Source: Priapulus caudatus
Lineage: Eukaryota > Priapulida > Priapulimorpha > Priapulimorphida > Priapulidae
DNA length: 64,000 nt
Assembly: GCF_000485595.1 (NCBI RefSeq)
Contig: NW_014577267.1
Span: 269,497-333,496, forward strand
Direction of reading: 5' to 3'
This document shows, piece after piece, positions 34,638 through 47,032 of the stretch. The notes under the pieces are model-generated. The model did no database searches. It was not told the DNA's origin and saw only the letters and a list, made by a program, of their open reading frames with translations. Made by a program: the position numbers and the translations under genes. The stretch's first letter is position 1; each line of letters starts with the position of its first letter.

Positions 34638-34945
34638 CCCGGCGCACACGTGAGTCTGCGAGTTTTTTATTTTACTCAAGTAAAATGACGCATGAGTCAT
34701 TTTACTCAGGTGTGCGGCGGATTTTCGTTGAGTAATTTGACGCATGCGTCATTTTACTCACGTGTGCGGCGGATTTTCGTTGAGTAATTTGACGCATGCG
34801 TCATTTTACTCACGTGTGCGGCGAATTTTCGTTGAGTAATTTGACTCATGCGTCATTTTACTCACGTGTGCGGCGAATTTTCGTTGAGTAATTTGACTCA
34901 TGCGTCATTTTACTTGAGTTAAATAACTCACGTGTGCGCCGGGCC
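34638..34945. mobile_element. MITE with inverted ends and internal 52-bp tandem array
   Basis: Ends GCCCGGCGCACACGTGAGT (left) and ACTCACGTGTGCGCCGGGC (right) are perfect inverted repeats. TAAG flanks both sides (34634-34637 and 34946-34949), a probable target duplication. Inside, a 52-bp unit beginning TGTGCGGCG(G/A)ATTTTCG repeats at 34711, 34763, 34815 and 34867; each contains the near-palindrome TGAC(G/T)CATGCGTCA. The paralogous places at about 24676 and 40930 lack the insertion, so the empty site is known. No coding capacity. Confidence 0.8.
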
Positions 34946-34949
34946 TAAG

Positions 34950-36344
34950 TAATTTACACGTGCGTGTTTTGCACGTGGAGTGTTAAACTTACAAGCGAAC
35001 ACTCAGATACCCGTGCTTGTATGCGTGAATCACATTTAGCTGAATTGATTTCATTCAGTAACTCCCATGAACCGGCTGAATTTCATTCAGCATGATGTAA
35101 TGAAAACGCAATAAATCCCTCCATCATCTGTTGACATCATCAACATGTTTTAACTATCACGTCCGAATATATATGAAAGAATTTAGTTATATACGTATAT
35201 ATTTATCAAAACGTTATTGAGGAATTTGTAATAAGGTATAGATGTAAGATCTGGAAGCATTTTTATTAATACATACGCGACGTATTTAAAAATAAGATGT
35301 CTGGTAATTTCGACCATATTATGAAATTAAAGTCGTTTCTTTATTGTTCGATTTTTTGTTTGTAGTTCCTCGGTTCATCGTTGCACCATACTCGTAATTC
35401 GTAATTTATGCGCTTTCATTGTTTCACTTATGCACGTCAGGTTTTCAGCACTATAACAAAGTTTTCTAACGCGCTTTGCGTCCAATTGTGCTAGTTTATT
35501 AACTTTCAAATATAGTTAGCCTCAACAACAGCTGAGCAGAGCGCAACCGGTGACTAGGAGGTAAAGTTTTGCTACGCATGACAAGCTTTCTATGCCACGC
35601 TTCGTTACTGTGTTAACGTATGCGGTGGGTACTTTATTACGTTGTTGTTGCGAGTAGAGACCGGTCATGCAGCGGACAGACCGTGATCGACTGCTACGAT
35701 GCCTGCGCGAACTAGCTCGGAGTGCCCCTAGCGGGTATTTGACGGCAGATATCTAGGGTTCAAGTGTACCGCATGCGCGCGCGCAAGACTTTGTTATTGC
35801 ACGTGGGAGAGTCGTGATTTGCGCATACCATCACGGTGTAGCTCCTATGTGATCTGCGCATGCGTGCGACATACGATATTGTCACAGATGTAGCGTTAAA
35901 AAGGATGACACGGCACACGTGGATTCCGCGTGCGTAGTTTCTTTGCTGGTTCTTCTTAAGATAAGAGATTGGTCACGGTAAGGTCGGGGAGGTCTCCACT
36001 GACCTTCACGTTTAGAGCAAGGTAGATGTGCACGTAGACAACGCGTTAGATTTCATCTCTTATATAGATTTGGTCGTGCCTTAACCCCTTACGCCTGTTT
36101 TCTGCACTTCAAAACAAATTGTTAAATATTGCGATCCACTTTTACTTGGAGATACCGGCGATAATCGCATTTACAAATCAAATTCTGAGAAATGTCTCGA
36201 GCAAGGTGTGGTTCAATAAGTGTCAGACACGTCCTGTTTGTTGATAGATGTAACATTTAAACAAACCGACCGCCAAAGACGCGGTGGCTATAGCGACCAG
36301 ACAGCGATTCGCCAATTTCACTTAAAGGGGTATTGAAATTAAGG
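34950..36344. repeat. Distal flank of E joined to upstream block of F
   Basis: 34950-35510 matches the distal flanks near 24150-24680 (inverted) and 40960-41500. 35545-36340 matches the upstream blocks of copies A, B and D, including a TTGCTGGTTC(T/C)TCTTAAGAT phrase and TACTTGGAGATACCGGCG. No gene. Confidence 0.6.
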
Positions 36345-36399
36345 CCTACCCAATAAGTTACTTTAGATTTTCGCTAAGGATTTATGTGGGGTCGACCGA

Positions 36400-36676
36400 C
36401 CGAACGCGCGCGCGCGCACACACACACACAAACACACACACACACACACACAGCCGACCACGCACGCACCGCACGCACGCACGCACGCACGCGACACACA
36501 CGCAACGCACGCCCCCCACACCATTCCACCACACACACACACGACACCGCGCGCAGCGCACGCGCACGCACGCCCCACTGCAGCGCACCGCACACACACA
36601 CACACACACACACCACCAACCACCACCACAACACACACACTAGCTCACACACGCGCGCACGCGCACGCACGCACGC

Positions 36677-36727
<51 letters not shown>

Positions 36728-36842
36728 ACCACCACCGACCACCACCACCACACACCACCACGCACCACACACAGACACACTCGACGCCGCGCGTGCCACG
36801 CGCACGCGCACGCACGCACGCACACACACACCACACACACAC

Positions 36843-36877
<35 letters not shown>

Positions 36878-36950
36878 CACAACAACACCACGCACCACAC
36901 ACACACTAGCTCACACACGCGCGCATGCGCACGCACCGACGCGCTGCCGC

Positions 36951-36982
<32 letters not shown>

Positions 36983-37085
36983 GACACGCAGCGAACCACC
37001 ACAGCACAACACACACACCACGCCACTCACACACGCACCACCACCCCACCACCACACACACACTCACGCGCGCTCGCGCACGAGC
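36400..37085. repeat. Large compound AC/ACGC/ACC microsatellite
   Basis: Nearly 700 bases of CA-rich simple repeat interrupted by GCGC, CCACCA and ACGCACGC units. It is inserted in the upstream block of copy F between sequences that match 9830-9560 and 29906 onwards. Thr-His reading frames of up to 244 residues are repeat artefacts. Confidence 0.9.
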
Positions 37086-37109
37086 CTGTCCAGAAAGACC
37101 AAAGACGTA

Positions 37110-37692
37110 GTGGGTTAGGATCACGTGTGATTCACGCGCACACCGGTTGCTTTGATTTAGAATCAGATGTAGCCATCACCAAGTCTATCATCAATGACGG
37201 GTTCAGCTAGTTAACCTTAATCGCCACAGAAAGTAAGAGTCGTAAATGTTTGCCACGAGCCAAGCGCGACAGGCGCCTGCTCACATTAGCGCGAGGCCAC
37301 CAAAGTTTCCGCCTGCGCATTCATCTTAACAAGTACTTCTAAAAAATTCGCGACACGCCTGCAATCATGCTTCCTGTAGCGTTTTACTCCACCAGGACAC
37401 GCCAGTCAGCACGATCTGGGAGCTCCTAACCTATAGATGAACTCTCAGCGACACGATGTACTAGAAGCAGCGCCAACGCGTTGGCACGTGGAATGATTAT
37501 CATGGAAGTCACGGGCGGTGAAGCGCGTGTTCCGTGGCCCACATACCACGCGTGCTATTGTTACGTGTGACGCATGCCTGGATGGCGCGCCGCGTGTATA
37601 TAAGCCCAGCGCGCGCTACCAAGTACCGCCAACACAACACAATCGAGAACTACGATATTTGTCAGAAAGTTTTATCGATCGAATAGAAGCCT
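37110..37692 (+). promoter_or_regulatory. G6PC copy F upstream region and promoter
   Basis: Matches 29906-30469 with many single-base insertions. TATATAAG is present at 37597-37604; the FOXO-type site reads TTGTTAC (one T missing). Confidence 0.6.
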
Positions 37693-38447
37693 ATGGACGC
37701 AGTATACGAACGGGAAAACTTCACGCCGAGAGATGCTTGATTGGAAGCGGACTGGGAGTTCATCGGTGCCTGCAAACCTGCATGGCAGCGTGAGAGCAGG
37801 AACAGTGTTCGCCTGGTTCGAGATACGGTGTCCGGCAAAGCTGTTTGTCGTCTACTTCCCGCGCTTCTTTCCTGCACTCAGCGAACAAGTGGGCATCAGG
37901 ATGCATGGGATCGGGTACGACGCGAGAGTGGCCTGAACTTGTCCTTAAATGGTGAGTGATCGTTACGGCTTGCGCTTCTTTCAGAAAATGTTCCAGATAT
38001 CTGTTTAAGTTATCGACCTCAGCTCTACATCTATGTTACCTATTAGCTCACCTGCGCATTATATATCGCTCAATGGCAACTACGGTTATAGTTACTGAAC
38101 ATAGGATGGTTTCTAATAGCTTTACTGGCATATCGCAGGAACCGGCAATCTCCGTTTCAAAACTCTCATCATGGCATACTTTCTGTTTTGAGGCTGTTAT
38201 TCGCGCCGACAGGCCGTCTTGGTTATGCTGTTGAAATGGCCCAGGCTTTCATCCAACGTCTCTTGTACCCGTCACCCGGTATGCCCCGTAGGTACCCGAT
38301 AGGTGGGGACCGGAGTCTCTGATACATCCAGGTCTACTGAATTTAATGCTGAGCTGCAATCTGCTATGCGTTTGATATACGAGATATTGCGATTTTGTTG
38401 TATTCTTTGATTATTTTCATGAGCATTATATTGTTTTATACCATGAT

Positions 38448-38494
<47 letters not shown>

Positions 38495-39534
38495 TTTCAT
38501 AATCGCGTTGATATATCTGGCTTGTATAGGTACCCGCTCTGGCCACGCTATGATTACTGGTTGCTGCTCTGTGCGTGCTGGCAACAGCACTGCTTAAGAA
38601 ACTGGGAGAAACATAATTTGGGTCGACCAGAAGAGATGCCCTACCCTTGTCTACATGCAGTTGGTCAACCTTCTCATCTGCTATCTGCGTCGCCGTCTGT
38701 CACGACTCTCTCTAGCTGCTCACTTCCACACCAGGTCTCGCTGACGTCATCTGTGGTGAGCTGTCAAATTCCGATACTGCATTCGAAGTGTGTAGCTATA
38801 ACTGAAAAAAAGTTGTAGGAGGTATATATACTAGAGATTTCACTGTAACTGTTTTGTTTTTGCTGCTCTGACTTCTTCGTGTGTCGACTGCGCGTGCGAA
38901 TTACGATCCTTTGTTACGCGGCCTCATGACCGCCACTATCGCGTGTTTCTGCAGCGGATTGGCTCGCTGCTGGCTGCCATGTCAACCGTTTTCGCCGCTG
39001 TCAGCGGTGCGACCGTGCGCACGCTACATCCATTACGTCTGCCTGCTGCTGGCTGGACTACGCGAACTGTACGTCTCTCACTGAGATTGGTCGGCATCGA
39101 ACCCGGACTGGTCCGTAAGTCAAGCGGTCTTACTCTGTATACGAGCCTGGGCTGCATCTTACACAAGGGCACCGTCTTGCACTCCCGCCAGACTGTGCGG
39201 ATGCTCTGCTGGCCTCGGGCTGGCCTGTTACGCACGCGAGCACACCAACGCATACCATGGAGGCAGCCAGCAGCGACAAGCGCAACCACAACACACGCGT
39301 TGCGACATTAGGATGGTGTCGGCGCGTGTTGGCTGTCTTCCTATACAAAGTGCGCCGAGTCAGATACCGCTGTCACAAACCCGATTGCGAACTGTTTACG
39401 TGGGCAGCCGTGCGTAAACTAACATCCCATTTCGTTGCCTGATGCTGGTCGTTGCTGATGTGCCCGTGGTCGCTAACCAACCTCCTCACCTGCTTTGACA
39501 GGCGCATGCCGAAGAGCAACGTTTGCAAGACTGA
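37693..39534 (+). pseudogene. G6PC-type glucose-6-phosphatase, copy F, insertion-riddled
   Basis: Exons at 37693-37951 (259 bases against 251), 38193-about 38313, 38530-38755 (226) and 38955-39534 (580 against 542). Single-base insertions occur every 10-30 bases, in introns and flanks as well as exons, and a poly-T run of about 42 bases at 38450-38491 interrupts intron 2. No exon is open. Apart from the indels it is very close to copy E, so the gene may well be intact in the organism and the sequence here of uncorrected long-read quality. Confidence 0.75.
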
Positions 39535-40531
39535 AGCGACTTAGCTTCATCGGTTAGTCGTCTACGAGGCTAATTGCCTCATCCTCCTACCCCGGTGAGA
39601 CCTGCAGCTTCAGCGGCCAAGCAGCGACCCGCCGCGCCATCTAGGCGTCACGCTAGATCACAGCTATGGGTCCTCAGCTGATTGGAGATTGATGGACTCG
39701 TGTATATTGTCTCTGGCGGCTAACGCCGGTCGAATAGCGTGTGCTGCGCTACTGACATATGTAACGGCCATATGCGCACACAGCGTTGATACCAGACGCG
39801 TACGGCAGCCCACGCCGCGCAGGCCCTACCTGAATGCTCCATCAGTAGAGCGTGACTCAGCAACGAGAGGGAGCGTTTAACGCACCGCGCTTAGCAAGCA
39901 CAAGAGACTGTGCGAAGCGCGTGAAAGTCAGAGTTTGAGCAACTCTGCACAGACTCTGGCAATTGCTAAGACATTTAATCATTAACTATTGCAATTATTG
40001 TGCTACTATAATATATAGATGTTTCGCCCAATTGTTTGTCACTAGGAAAAATGTTGTAAAGGTTATTTCATGATTACTGAATAAACCCTTTGAAATTATG
40101 TTTACTATTAATTTCTACTTCTTCTGTAGTATGTTTGCGTTATTATGAAGTGTTATCACGCGCGCTCTCACACAGACACATACACAGACACAGAGATTTC
40201 CGCGGTCTATACTGAGGCATCATTGATAGTAGATTGACTCACGCAGCGTGACGTAACAGCGCTCCCGATATGTACACCCCGCGGGGTACACTTTAAATTC
40301 TTTCTTAACCAGCAACAGTTAGTTTCAAAAATCTCAATGCATTCTCGAAATTGTAATTGAAATGTAATTCAACCATCTTGACAATATCAGATGTTCTGCG
40401 TTACGAGTAACATATAAGCCGATGGTTTAATTACTCAAGATTATAGTGTATTTACGCGCTATAGTCACTAATAGCGCCACGGGTACAGTGTAAACATTGT
40501 ATATCGGGTTCTCCTCATCTTCCTCGGCTTA
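39535..40531 (+). other. 3' flank of G6PC copy F
   Basis: Matches the tails of copies C and E. From about 40060 the match to the E flank becomes clean again, marking the right edge of the low-quality stretch. Confidence 0.6.
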
Positions 40532-41500
40532 TGAGATGTGCAAGCGGAAAAAGTCAGAGTTTGAGCAACTCTGCATAGACATTTGATTTTCAGACTCTTG
40601 ATTGTCAAGAGTATTCTAATAATTGCTGTATATAGATGTTTCCCAGAGTTTAACAGTGTTCTTCAGATGGATAATGTATGTAGATGTGATTTGATGAATA
40701 AACCTTTGAAATTATGTTTACTAATAATTTTTACCTATTCCGCAGTATGTTTGCTGTATTATGATCTGTTATCACGCGCGCGCTCACACGGACACAGACA
40801 CAGACACAGACACAGAGATTTCTATACAGTCTGAGGCATCATTGATAGTATATTGACTTACGCAGCGTGTCGTAACACTGCTGCTAACGTGTTCAGAATA
40901 AATTTGGAATCACGTGTATTGTCAAGTCAAACACGTGGTTGCGTAACTTACACGTGGCAGATTGCTATAATTACAAGCGAACACTCAGATACCCGTGCTT
41001 ATTACGTGCGTATGCGTGAATCACATTTATCTGAATTGCTTTATTCATTCAGTAACTCCTATAAACCGGCTGCATTTTATACCAGATGTAAGCATGATGC
41101 AGTCAAAGATCATGATCTTTGATGCAGTGAAAACGCAATAAATCCCGCCACCATCTGTTGACATCCACAACATGTTTCAACTATCAACATCCGAATATAC
41201 AAGAACAAATTTAGTTAGATACGTATATATTCATGATAATATTAGTGAGTTTAATTAGAAGGTTGTTGTAAGAGCTACGCGCATATTTCTTTGAAATATG
41301 TGCACGCATTAAAAAATAAGATGCCTAGTAATTTCGACCATATTAAGAAATTTAAATAGTTTCTTTAATGTTCGAGTTTTTGTTTGTATTTCCTCGTTAC
41401 ATCTTTGCACCATACTTGTAATTTATGTGCTTTAATCGTTTCACTTCTGCGCGTCAATTTTTCAACATGGTCCGGTTGTGCCAGTTCATGAACTTCCAAA
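40532..41500 (+). repeat. Second, partial copy of the duplicon tail
   Basis: At 40532 the sequence jumps from TCGGCTTATGA back to GATGTGCAAGCGG, a point already passed at 39910 in the tail of F, and runs through the same AGTCAGAGTTTGAGCAACTC, TGAGGCATCATTGATAGT and TACAAGCGAACACTCAGATA landmarks. It has internal deletions. No gene accompanies it. Confidence 0.65.
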
Positions 41501-41699
41501 TATTGTGTTGTATTTTGTTTGTAAATAATGTTAGCGTCAACAACGTACAGCTGAGCAGGTTACAGCCAGAGGCTAGACGGTGAAGTTTTGTTACGCATGA
41601 CAAGCTTTCTATGCCATCCTTCGTTGCTGTGTTAACGTATGCGGTGGATATTTCATTCTCTTTTTAACGTCGCTGTAGAATCTGTTGTCGGTAGAGACG

Positions 41700-41940
41700 G
41701 TCAGACAGCGGACAAATATATAGTGTATATATGTTTCTATATATTTATGTGTCAGTGTGCAGCAGCTAGCGTGCGGCAGCCAACGTGTGTTGCAGATGAG
41801 CATTTAGACGGCATTTACAGGAAATTGTCGGCAATAATAGGTGAAAGAGAGTAGAGAAACATTAAAACTTTGGTAGTAAATAGATTTCGTATTTATTTAG
41901 CATTATATTTTATTGAAACGCTCCAAGTGCCTGTGTCTGT
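41700..41940 (-). repeat. Dispersed repeat RptA, copy 4 (most complete)
   Basis: Runs from TATATATTTATGTGTCAGTG through GCGGCAGCCAACGTGTGTTG and GGCAATAATAGGTGAAAGAG to CATTATATTTTATTGAAACG and CCAAGTGCCTGTGT, in the reverse orientation to copies 1 and 5. No terminal inverted repeats and no coding capacity. Confidence 0.65.
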
Positions 41941-42545
41941 GTGCGTGTGCGCGCGCGCGCGTGTGTGCGTGTGCTTTGTTTTTTTTTGTCGAACGATTTC
42001 TGCGTGTGTGTACATACGTGTTCGTTGGATAAAAACGTCAGCAAAAATCTACAATAATATTAATTACTTCAGATCAAACCTGCTTAGAGCGTGTGCGCCG
42101 GCCGTTTATCGATATTATCAGGAGCTAATAATGACAAATTTGTCAAATTGCGATTCTATTATCAAGAGTACATAATAGTAATCTCTATTATGTACTCTTG
42201 ATATTATATAACCTAGCAATATCTAAAAAGAAATGTAAACTAATCTAAAACTTGTATGAAACTAAATAAAGGATGTGAGTAAGAGAAACTTGGTTTAGAA
42301 AAAGGTGTACTGAAATAAATAACGAAGCACACCAGGTAAGGTAAAATAGACGTGTCCGCGATCAAACTTGTATTCTGGCAAAAAAGGCAGCATGATCTGG
42401 CAGTCTAGCTATAGCTGGGAGATCGTAACCTGACTGCAAACTCACGGCGGCACGCGTACAAGAAGCAAGGTTACCGTGAGCTAGTGAACTGCACCCGACC
42501 CTGTTGTAAACACATCTATATAGGCTGATGTATGGAATCACATGT
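41941..42545. other. Intergenic with hairpin
   Basis: A GT/GCGC microsatellite (41933-41975) is followed by a hairpin at 42161-42202. 42380-42480 loosely resembles the upstream block of the gene copies (AGCATGATCTGG, GGGAGATCGTAAC). No gene. Confidence 0.45.
42161..42202. repeat. Perfect hairpin, 18-bp arms
   Basis: ATCAAGAGTACATAATAG (42161-42178) and its exact reverse complement (42185-42202) with a 6-base loop. Confidence 0.85.
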
Positions 42546-42623
42546 TAGATAAGGATCGCTTATAGATTTACACTTGCTCTAGAAATTCTCTCCTTCTCCA
42601 GGCAGTGTATATGTACACAATGA
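42546..42623. repeat. Left copy of an 80-bp direct repeat
   Basis: GTTAGATAAGG(A/C)TCGCTTATAG, TCTCC(T/A)GGCAG-type and GTATATGTACACAA phrases recur in order at 47033-47112, about 4.5 kb away, in the same orientation with about a dozen differences. Confidence 0.7.
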
Positions 42624-42639
42624 GACTACCATGCAGGAA

Positions 42640-42720
42640 GTCACAGGGCGGTGAAAGTGCACGTGTTCCGCATGCCATTGTTTACGTGTGCCTGGATGCG
42701 CCGCGGTGAGTATATAATCT
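42640..42720 (+). promoter_or_regulatory. Orphan G6PC promoter remnant
   Basis: GGCGGTGAAAGTGCACGTGTTCCG-like sequence, TTGTTTAC at 42678-42685, CCTGGATGCGCCGCGGTGAG and TATATAAT at 42711-42718 match the copy E promoter in order and spacing, but no exon 1 follows. It may be the original promoter of copy G, separated from its exon by later insertions, or a leftover of another copy. Confidence 0.65.
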
Positions 42721-43085
42721 TTTCCTTTTTTTTCCTTATTCGCCGGTTGAGTAGGACTTATATCGCCATATTTTGGTTGATTCACTTTCATTAGTTATAC
42801 GTCAACCGCCGTTACATTAGAAACATATAGCGCGACGTCACAATTAGGAAGTTTGCGTCGTAAATGTTTGAATGTGCATTGGCGCCACGTCATCTCTAGC
42901 GGGGATCAAAGGCAAAAATAAAAAAAGAGACAGCGTGAGACAGCGCCAAGAGACAGGGAAGAGACAGCAATAGGTAGAGAATAATAATCATAACAAATAA
43001 ATAGCGAATAATAATAGCAAAGAGACAGACAGCGCCAGCGGCTATCAAGCGGCATAGGCAGTAACTATCATAAATATAACCACGG

Positions 43086-43115
43086 GTGTATAATGACAAA
43101 TTTGTCATTATACAC
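43086..43115. repeat. Perfect 30-bp palindrome
   Basis: GTGTATAATGACAAA followed directly by its reverse complement. The core AATGACAAATTTGTCA also occurs near 42130. Confidence 0.85.
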
Positions 43116-46100
43116 TCCTTATATAACGCATTCTAAAACTACAGAATAGAAATAGCATGCATGGCAGCAGGAGTGAAAAATGCAGTTGCTATAAGGAGTG
43201 TGATCGAGCCGGCTGGGCTGCCAAGCGGAGTCACTCCGCGGTTGCGTACAATTGTAAGCCGAGAGAGAATCCAGTGATAAACAGAAGAAGTGTGCTATTG
43301 CTGGACACCTAGTTCAGAAGTTCACGGTCATCATGTGTTGATTCCAGACTCAACCTAATAAACGCAAGCTGGAATCTCGTTTCAGTCATAAATAGTATTG
43401 GTTTTGCGCTAATGCCAAGAAAAGTAGTAAATATTTTTGTGTATATATCGAGTTAGTTGCTATGATAACAGGGCACGCATAATCGTGAACGGAAAACGGC
43501 AGAGTAAGAAAGAAAACGTGATGTTGACAACATGAAATCACATACGGACAACCACGAGCAAAAGCGGATTAAGTCTGTAACAGTCCGCCAGGTAGATGAA
43601 CGGACAACCAGTCAACCACGTACTATAAACACACACGGACTACCTAAATAGCAACTACTTAATCTTATGCATGCGTATTTTGTACGTTAAATAGTGGGTA
43701 CATTCCTTCCTGAGTTACTAGTACATGCATTTCACCACAATGGTGGCGACTGTGGCCGTGGCGCGCAACACAGCAACCGCGGACGGTTTTCAGCCGAATG
43801 ATGCTGGCTCAATATAACTGCCGAAAAATAGATGCTATGTCCTGACATTTGGCTATAAACGTCATAGGCAGGTCTTGTCACTGAAGGCGGAAAGACGTAA
43901 GCTGATCGCGGACCTAATACCTTTAATAGAATAATTTAACAAACACCTCTTTATTTGACATGCGTGAACACAAGCGTCCCGCTATTAATCTACAAAGAAA
44001 TTTAGTGCAGCTAGTGACTAAGTTCGGATAGTTAGCTTTCATGTAAAATTACCGGCCGTGGGCACACGCTGTCTAAATTCAAGAAAATAACATATTTAAT
44101 TCAAGAAATACCATTAAACAATAGTTACCAAGAAATATCAAGAAAAAATTTAAGAAAATACCATTTCATTTCTGATAAAGGTTGGGCATGCCTTGGGATC
44201 TCTGATCTCTATATACTATCGGTTAGTATAAAAAGATCAGCGTATGATAGCACATACTTAGTACATACATAATACAGCAATGTATTTCAGGTAGGACACA
44301 TATCGCCATCTATTGGTACATTTAAATGTTATTACAGTTAAGTTATCTGTGGACAATCTTAGAATTTGTTGAATTGAACACCGAAATTGTGGCAACTATC
44401 TCCTTTTCGGGGAAATGTTGGCTTACCACTATTAGCCATCTCGACCCCTATGTGACTTGGCAACCGCTTTTGGGGTGGGCGTATTTTCTCTTGTGTGCGT
44501 TTATAGCGAAATTGTGTAATATTGCGTTATTTCCTCATTCTAGTTGCCAATAAAAAGGCTGCGTCTTTGACAGCAATAAAAAGCCCTAACATATTTTCAG
44601 TTACTGCTTTTAGATTTACAAACGTGACCCTTTGTTAGGGGACCCGATGGCATGTTCAGGATGAATTTGGGCAAGGAGAATGGGGGCAGGGCGGGAGGGA
44701 AAAAGGGAGGCATTGGGAGAATGGCATGACGACTATTTTCCTGCAGTTTAAGCACAAAAAGGTCTCCAAAACGTCACATAGACGACATTACGACTTTACA
44801 CAGGCTCTTGTACAGAAAAATTCTATATGATTATACTTTATTTATTACCACACCTACTTTTTATGCACGACAGTAGCGCCTCCCAACGGCAACGAAAATG
44901 TACAGAATCGGGATGTTGAGGTTGGGCGCTCTCTTATTCTATGAGGGAGCCAAAGTTTCACATTTTTCATTGAAACCTAATTTTAAATATGCTATGGCTC
45001 CGTTTTAAATACAAAATTCCATCAAAATGTTATTTCAGATAGTAGGCATGCGCGCAGACACGTATGCCACTGTAATTTATCGTAAAGTTCGTATGTACGT
45101 CATTAGGAACAGCATTTCGTTCTATCTAACTGCTTCCGAAATTGTGCTCAATACAGCTCCACAGTTTCAACAAAATGATAAGTTATAGGAACATATTTTT
45201 TTAGCATTATTAGTCATAGACATATTAGACATATTAGTAAAGCGAGACACTAGCGCAGACTAGTGGCAATGAAAATGTACATAAGTTTATTTGACGTTGA
45301 TGGTAATCGGGATGTTGAGAAAATAACTGGGCTACTCCTTATTTTATAAGAGAGCCAATGCATTTTACATTTTTTAAAGCAAATTGTTTCTGAGCATGTT
45401 CGCTACTTTTTAAATGCATAATTCGAATGAAACTTGATTTCCTACAGCAGATAGTATGCATGCGCAGATACAAGTCCGACCCTATCATATATCTCCCGTT
45501 TTAAGGTGAGATTTGCCGCCGTATAATAAAGGAAGTGAATTACTGATGATTAATGTTAAAATCAACACGAGCTAAAATTTTACTACCACGAGCAATACAA
45601 ATATTTATAGGTATATAAACAAATAGAGTAAGTAAGGGTGAGTATACGGGTACCAGGTGCATGGAACTAAACCCTATAGGCTGGATATAGAAATATACAG
45701 AAACAGTCTAGCTAGTATATTATTTCTATGGGGTCGTCGTTGGGACAAAGCAAGCAAAGCAGCTGCTTGAAACGAACTCTTTACATTGCTCAGCTATATA
45801 AGCATTTAGTGCAGGAAAGGTTCTGCGTGATTTAGGCATCGCGTTTGCTAAGGCCGGCTCGGCCTTAGTGATAAGAAATATCATGCAAAATACTTGATTA
45901 TATAATTATGTACGAAATTCAAAAAAATCATCACGTGAACCGTATGACTCGCCAAGAGTGTTCGAAACTCCTGGCTACCTGTATAGAACCTTTTTATTAT
46001 AGCGATTGTAGTGCGGAACATATACCCCAGGAACTGAGCGCTCAAATACGCACGCAATCCGTATAACATACACAAATGAGCTAGCAAGTTATAAAACGTA

Positions 46101-46155
46101 TATATGCAATGTTAGTGACAGGAGTAAAGCCTCACAAAAATTGCGCTTGCGCGCT
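43116..46155. other. Intergenic, no gene seen
   Basis: AT-rich sequence. A diverged duplication is visible: GTACAGAATCGGGATGTTGAG with GAGGGAGCCAAAG (44900-45070) resembles 45270-45490 (AATCGGGATGTTGAG, AGAGAGCCAATG, GCATGCGCAGA). The open frame at 44326-44553 (75 codons) has no recognisable domain and I do not call it. Confidence 0.5.
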
Positions 46156-46156
46156 C

Positions 46157-46159
<3 letters not shown>

Positions 46160-46196
<37 letters not shown>

Positions 46197-46262
46197 ATGT
46201 GTGTGTGTGTGCGTGTGTGTGTGCGCGCGCGCGCGAGTGCGTGTGTATGTGTCTGTGTGTGT
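46160..46262. repeat. (GT)n microsatellite
   Basis: Compound GT/GCGC tract; directly followed by TAGCGGGATACCCGGCGTTGCC, a phrase resembling the 3' end of non-LTR retroposons in several invertebrates (recalled, not checked). Confidence 0.85.
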
Positions 46263-46366
46263 TTATTAGTGTACTAGCGGGATACCCGGCGTTGCCAGGG
46301 AAATCAGTGGCGTTACTCAGTTGGTGACCGCTTGGTTGAAAGGAAAATGCCGAAAAAATCGAACAA

Positions 46367-46603
46367 TCTATCTATCCATGCATCCATCCATGCATCTATC
46401 CATCCATCCATCCATCGCATTCCATGCCATGCCATCCCATCCCATCGCACCGCATCCCATCCCATCCCATGCCATATCCCATCCCACCCCATCGCATGCC
46501 ATATCTCATCGCATCCCAGGCCATGCCATGCCATCCCATCCCATCCCATCCCATCCAATCGCATGCCATTCCATCCCATCCCATCCCACCCCATCCCATC
46601 CCA
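46367..46603. repeat. (CCATC/CCATG)n satellite-like tract
   Basis: About 235 bases of imperfect CATC, CCATC and GCATGCCAT units. The His-Pro-Ser-Ile frames on one strand and Gly-Trp-Asp-Met frames on the other are repeat artefacts. Confidence 0.9.
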
Positions 46604-47032
46604 AGAGTAAAAAATAATAAGAAATCAAAAGATAAAAGTCATTAAAATAAAAAAGTCAAAAATTATAAATAATAAAATGAAATTATATAGAAAATAAAAT
46701 AATATTTGATATGTAACCTACATATAGGCTTCCGTGAAGTGTTCCCGTTAGTTTGTGCTATCATTATCATCTACCATAGTTTATTCTGGATTTTTATTAA
46801 ACGTTTAAATGTGGTAAAAAAACAACTTTATATATATAGACTCCCAGACGTGCTGATTCTGAAAATATATTTAGTTTTTCTCTAGGCTGCAGAGTTCTCT
46901 AGTTTTGCGCGAACACACAAATTCGGCTGAACAACTTTATATATATAGATAGCATACGCACGTGGGTGCATGCATCTTCTTAACAGTTTGCCCGGAAAGC
47001 AACCCATAGCTTCGTACACACGAATATCTCTG
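46604..47032. other. Intergenic, no gene seen
   Basis: AT-rich; contains ACAACTTTATATATATAGA twice (46822 and 46930). Confidence 0.5.

Noticed and set aside
34650-34945. CRISPR-like array
   Set aside because: Units are contiguous 52-bp tandem repeats without unique spacers, inside inverted ends in an animal genome.
36384-37118. Open frames of up to 244 codons rich in Thr-His on one strand and Cys-Val on the other
   Set aside because: Entirely produced by the CA/ACGC microsatellite; no start context, no non-repeat sequence and all frames open at once.
44326-44553. 75-codon frame with hydrophobic stretches
   Set aside because: No start context, splice sites, homologue or conservation visible; expected by chance in 64 kb.
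46313-46645. Frames coding His-Pro-Ser-Ile or Gly-Trp-Asp-Gly-Met repeats
   Set aside because: Translation of the CCATC satellite-like tract in several frames on both strands.
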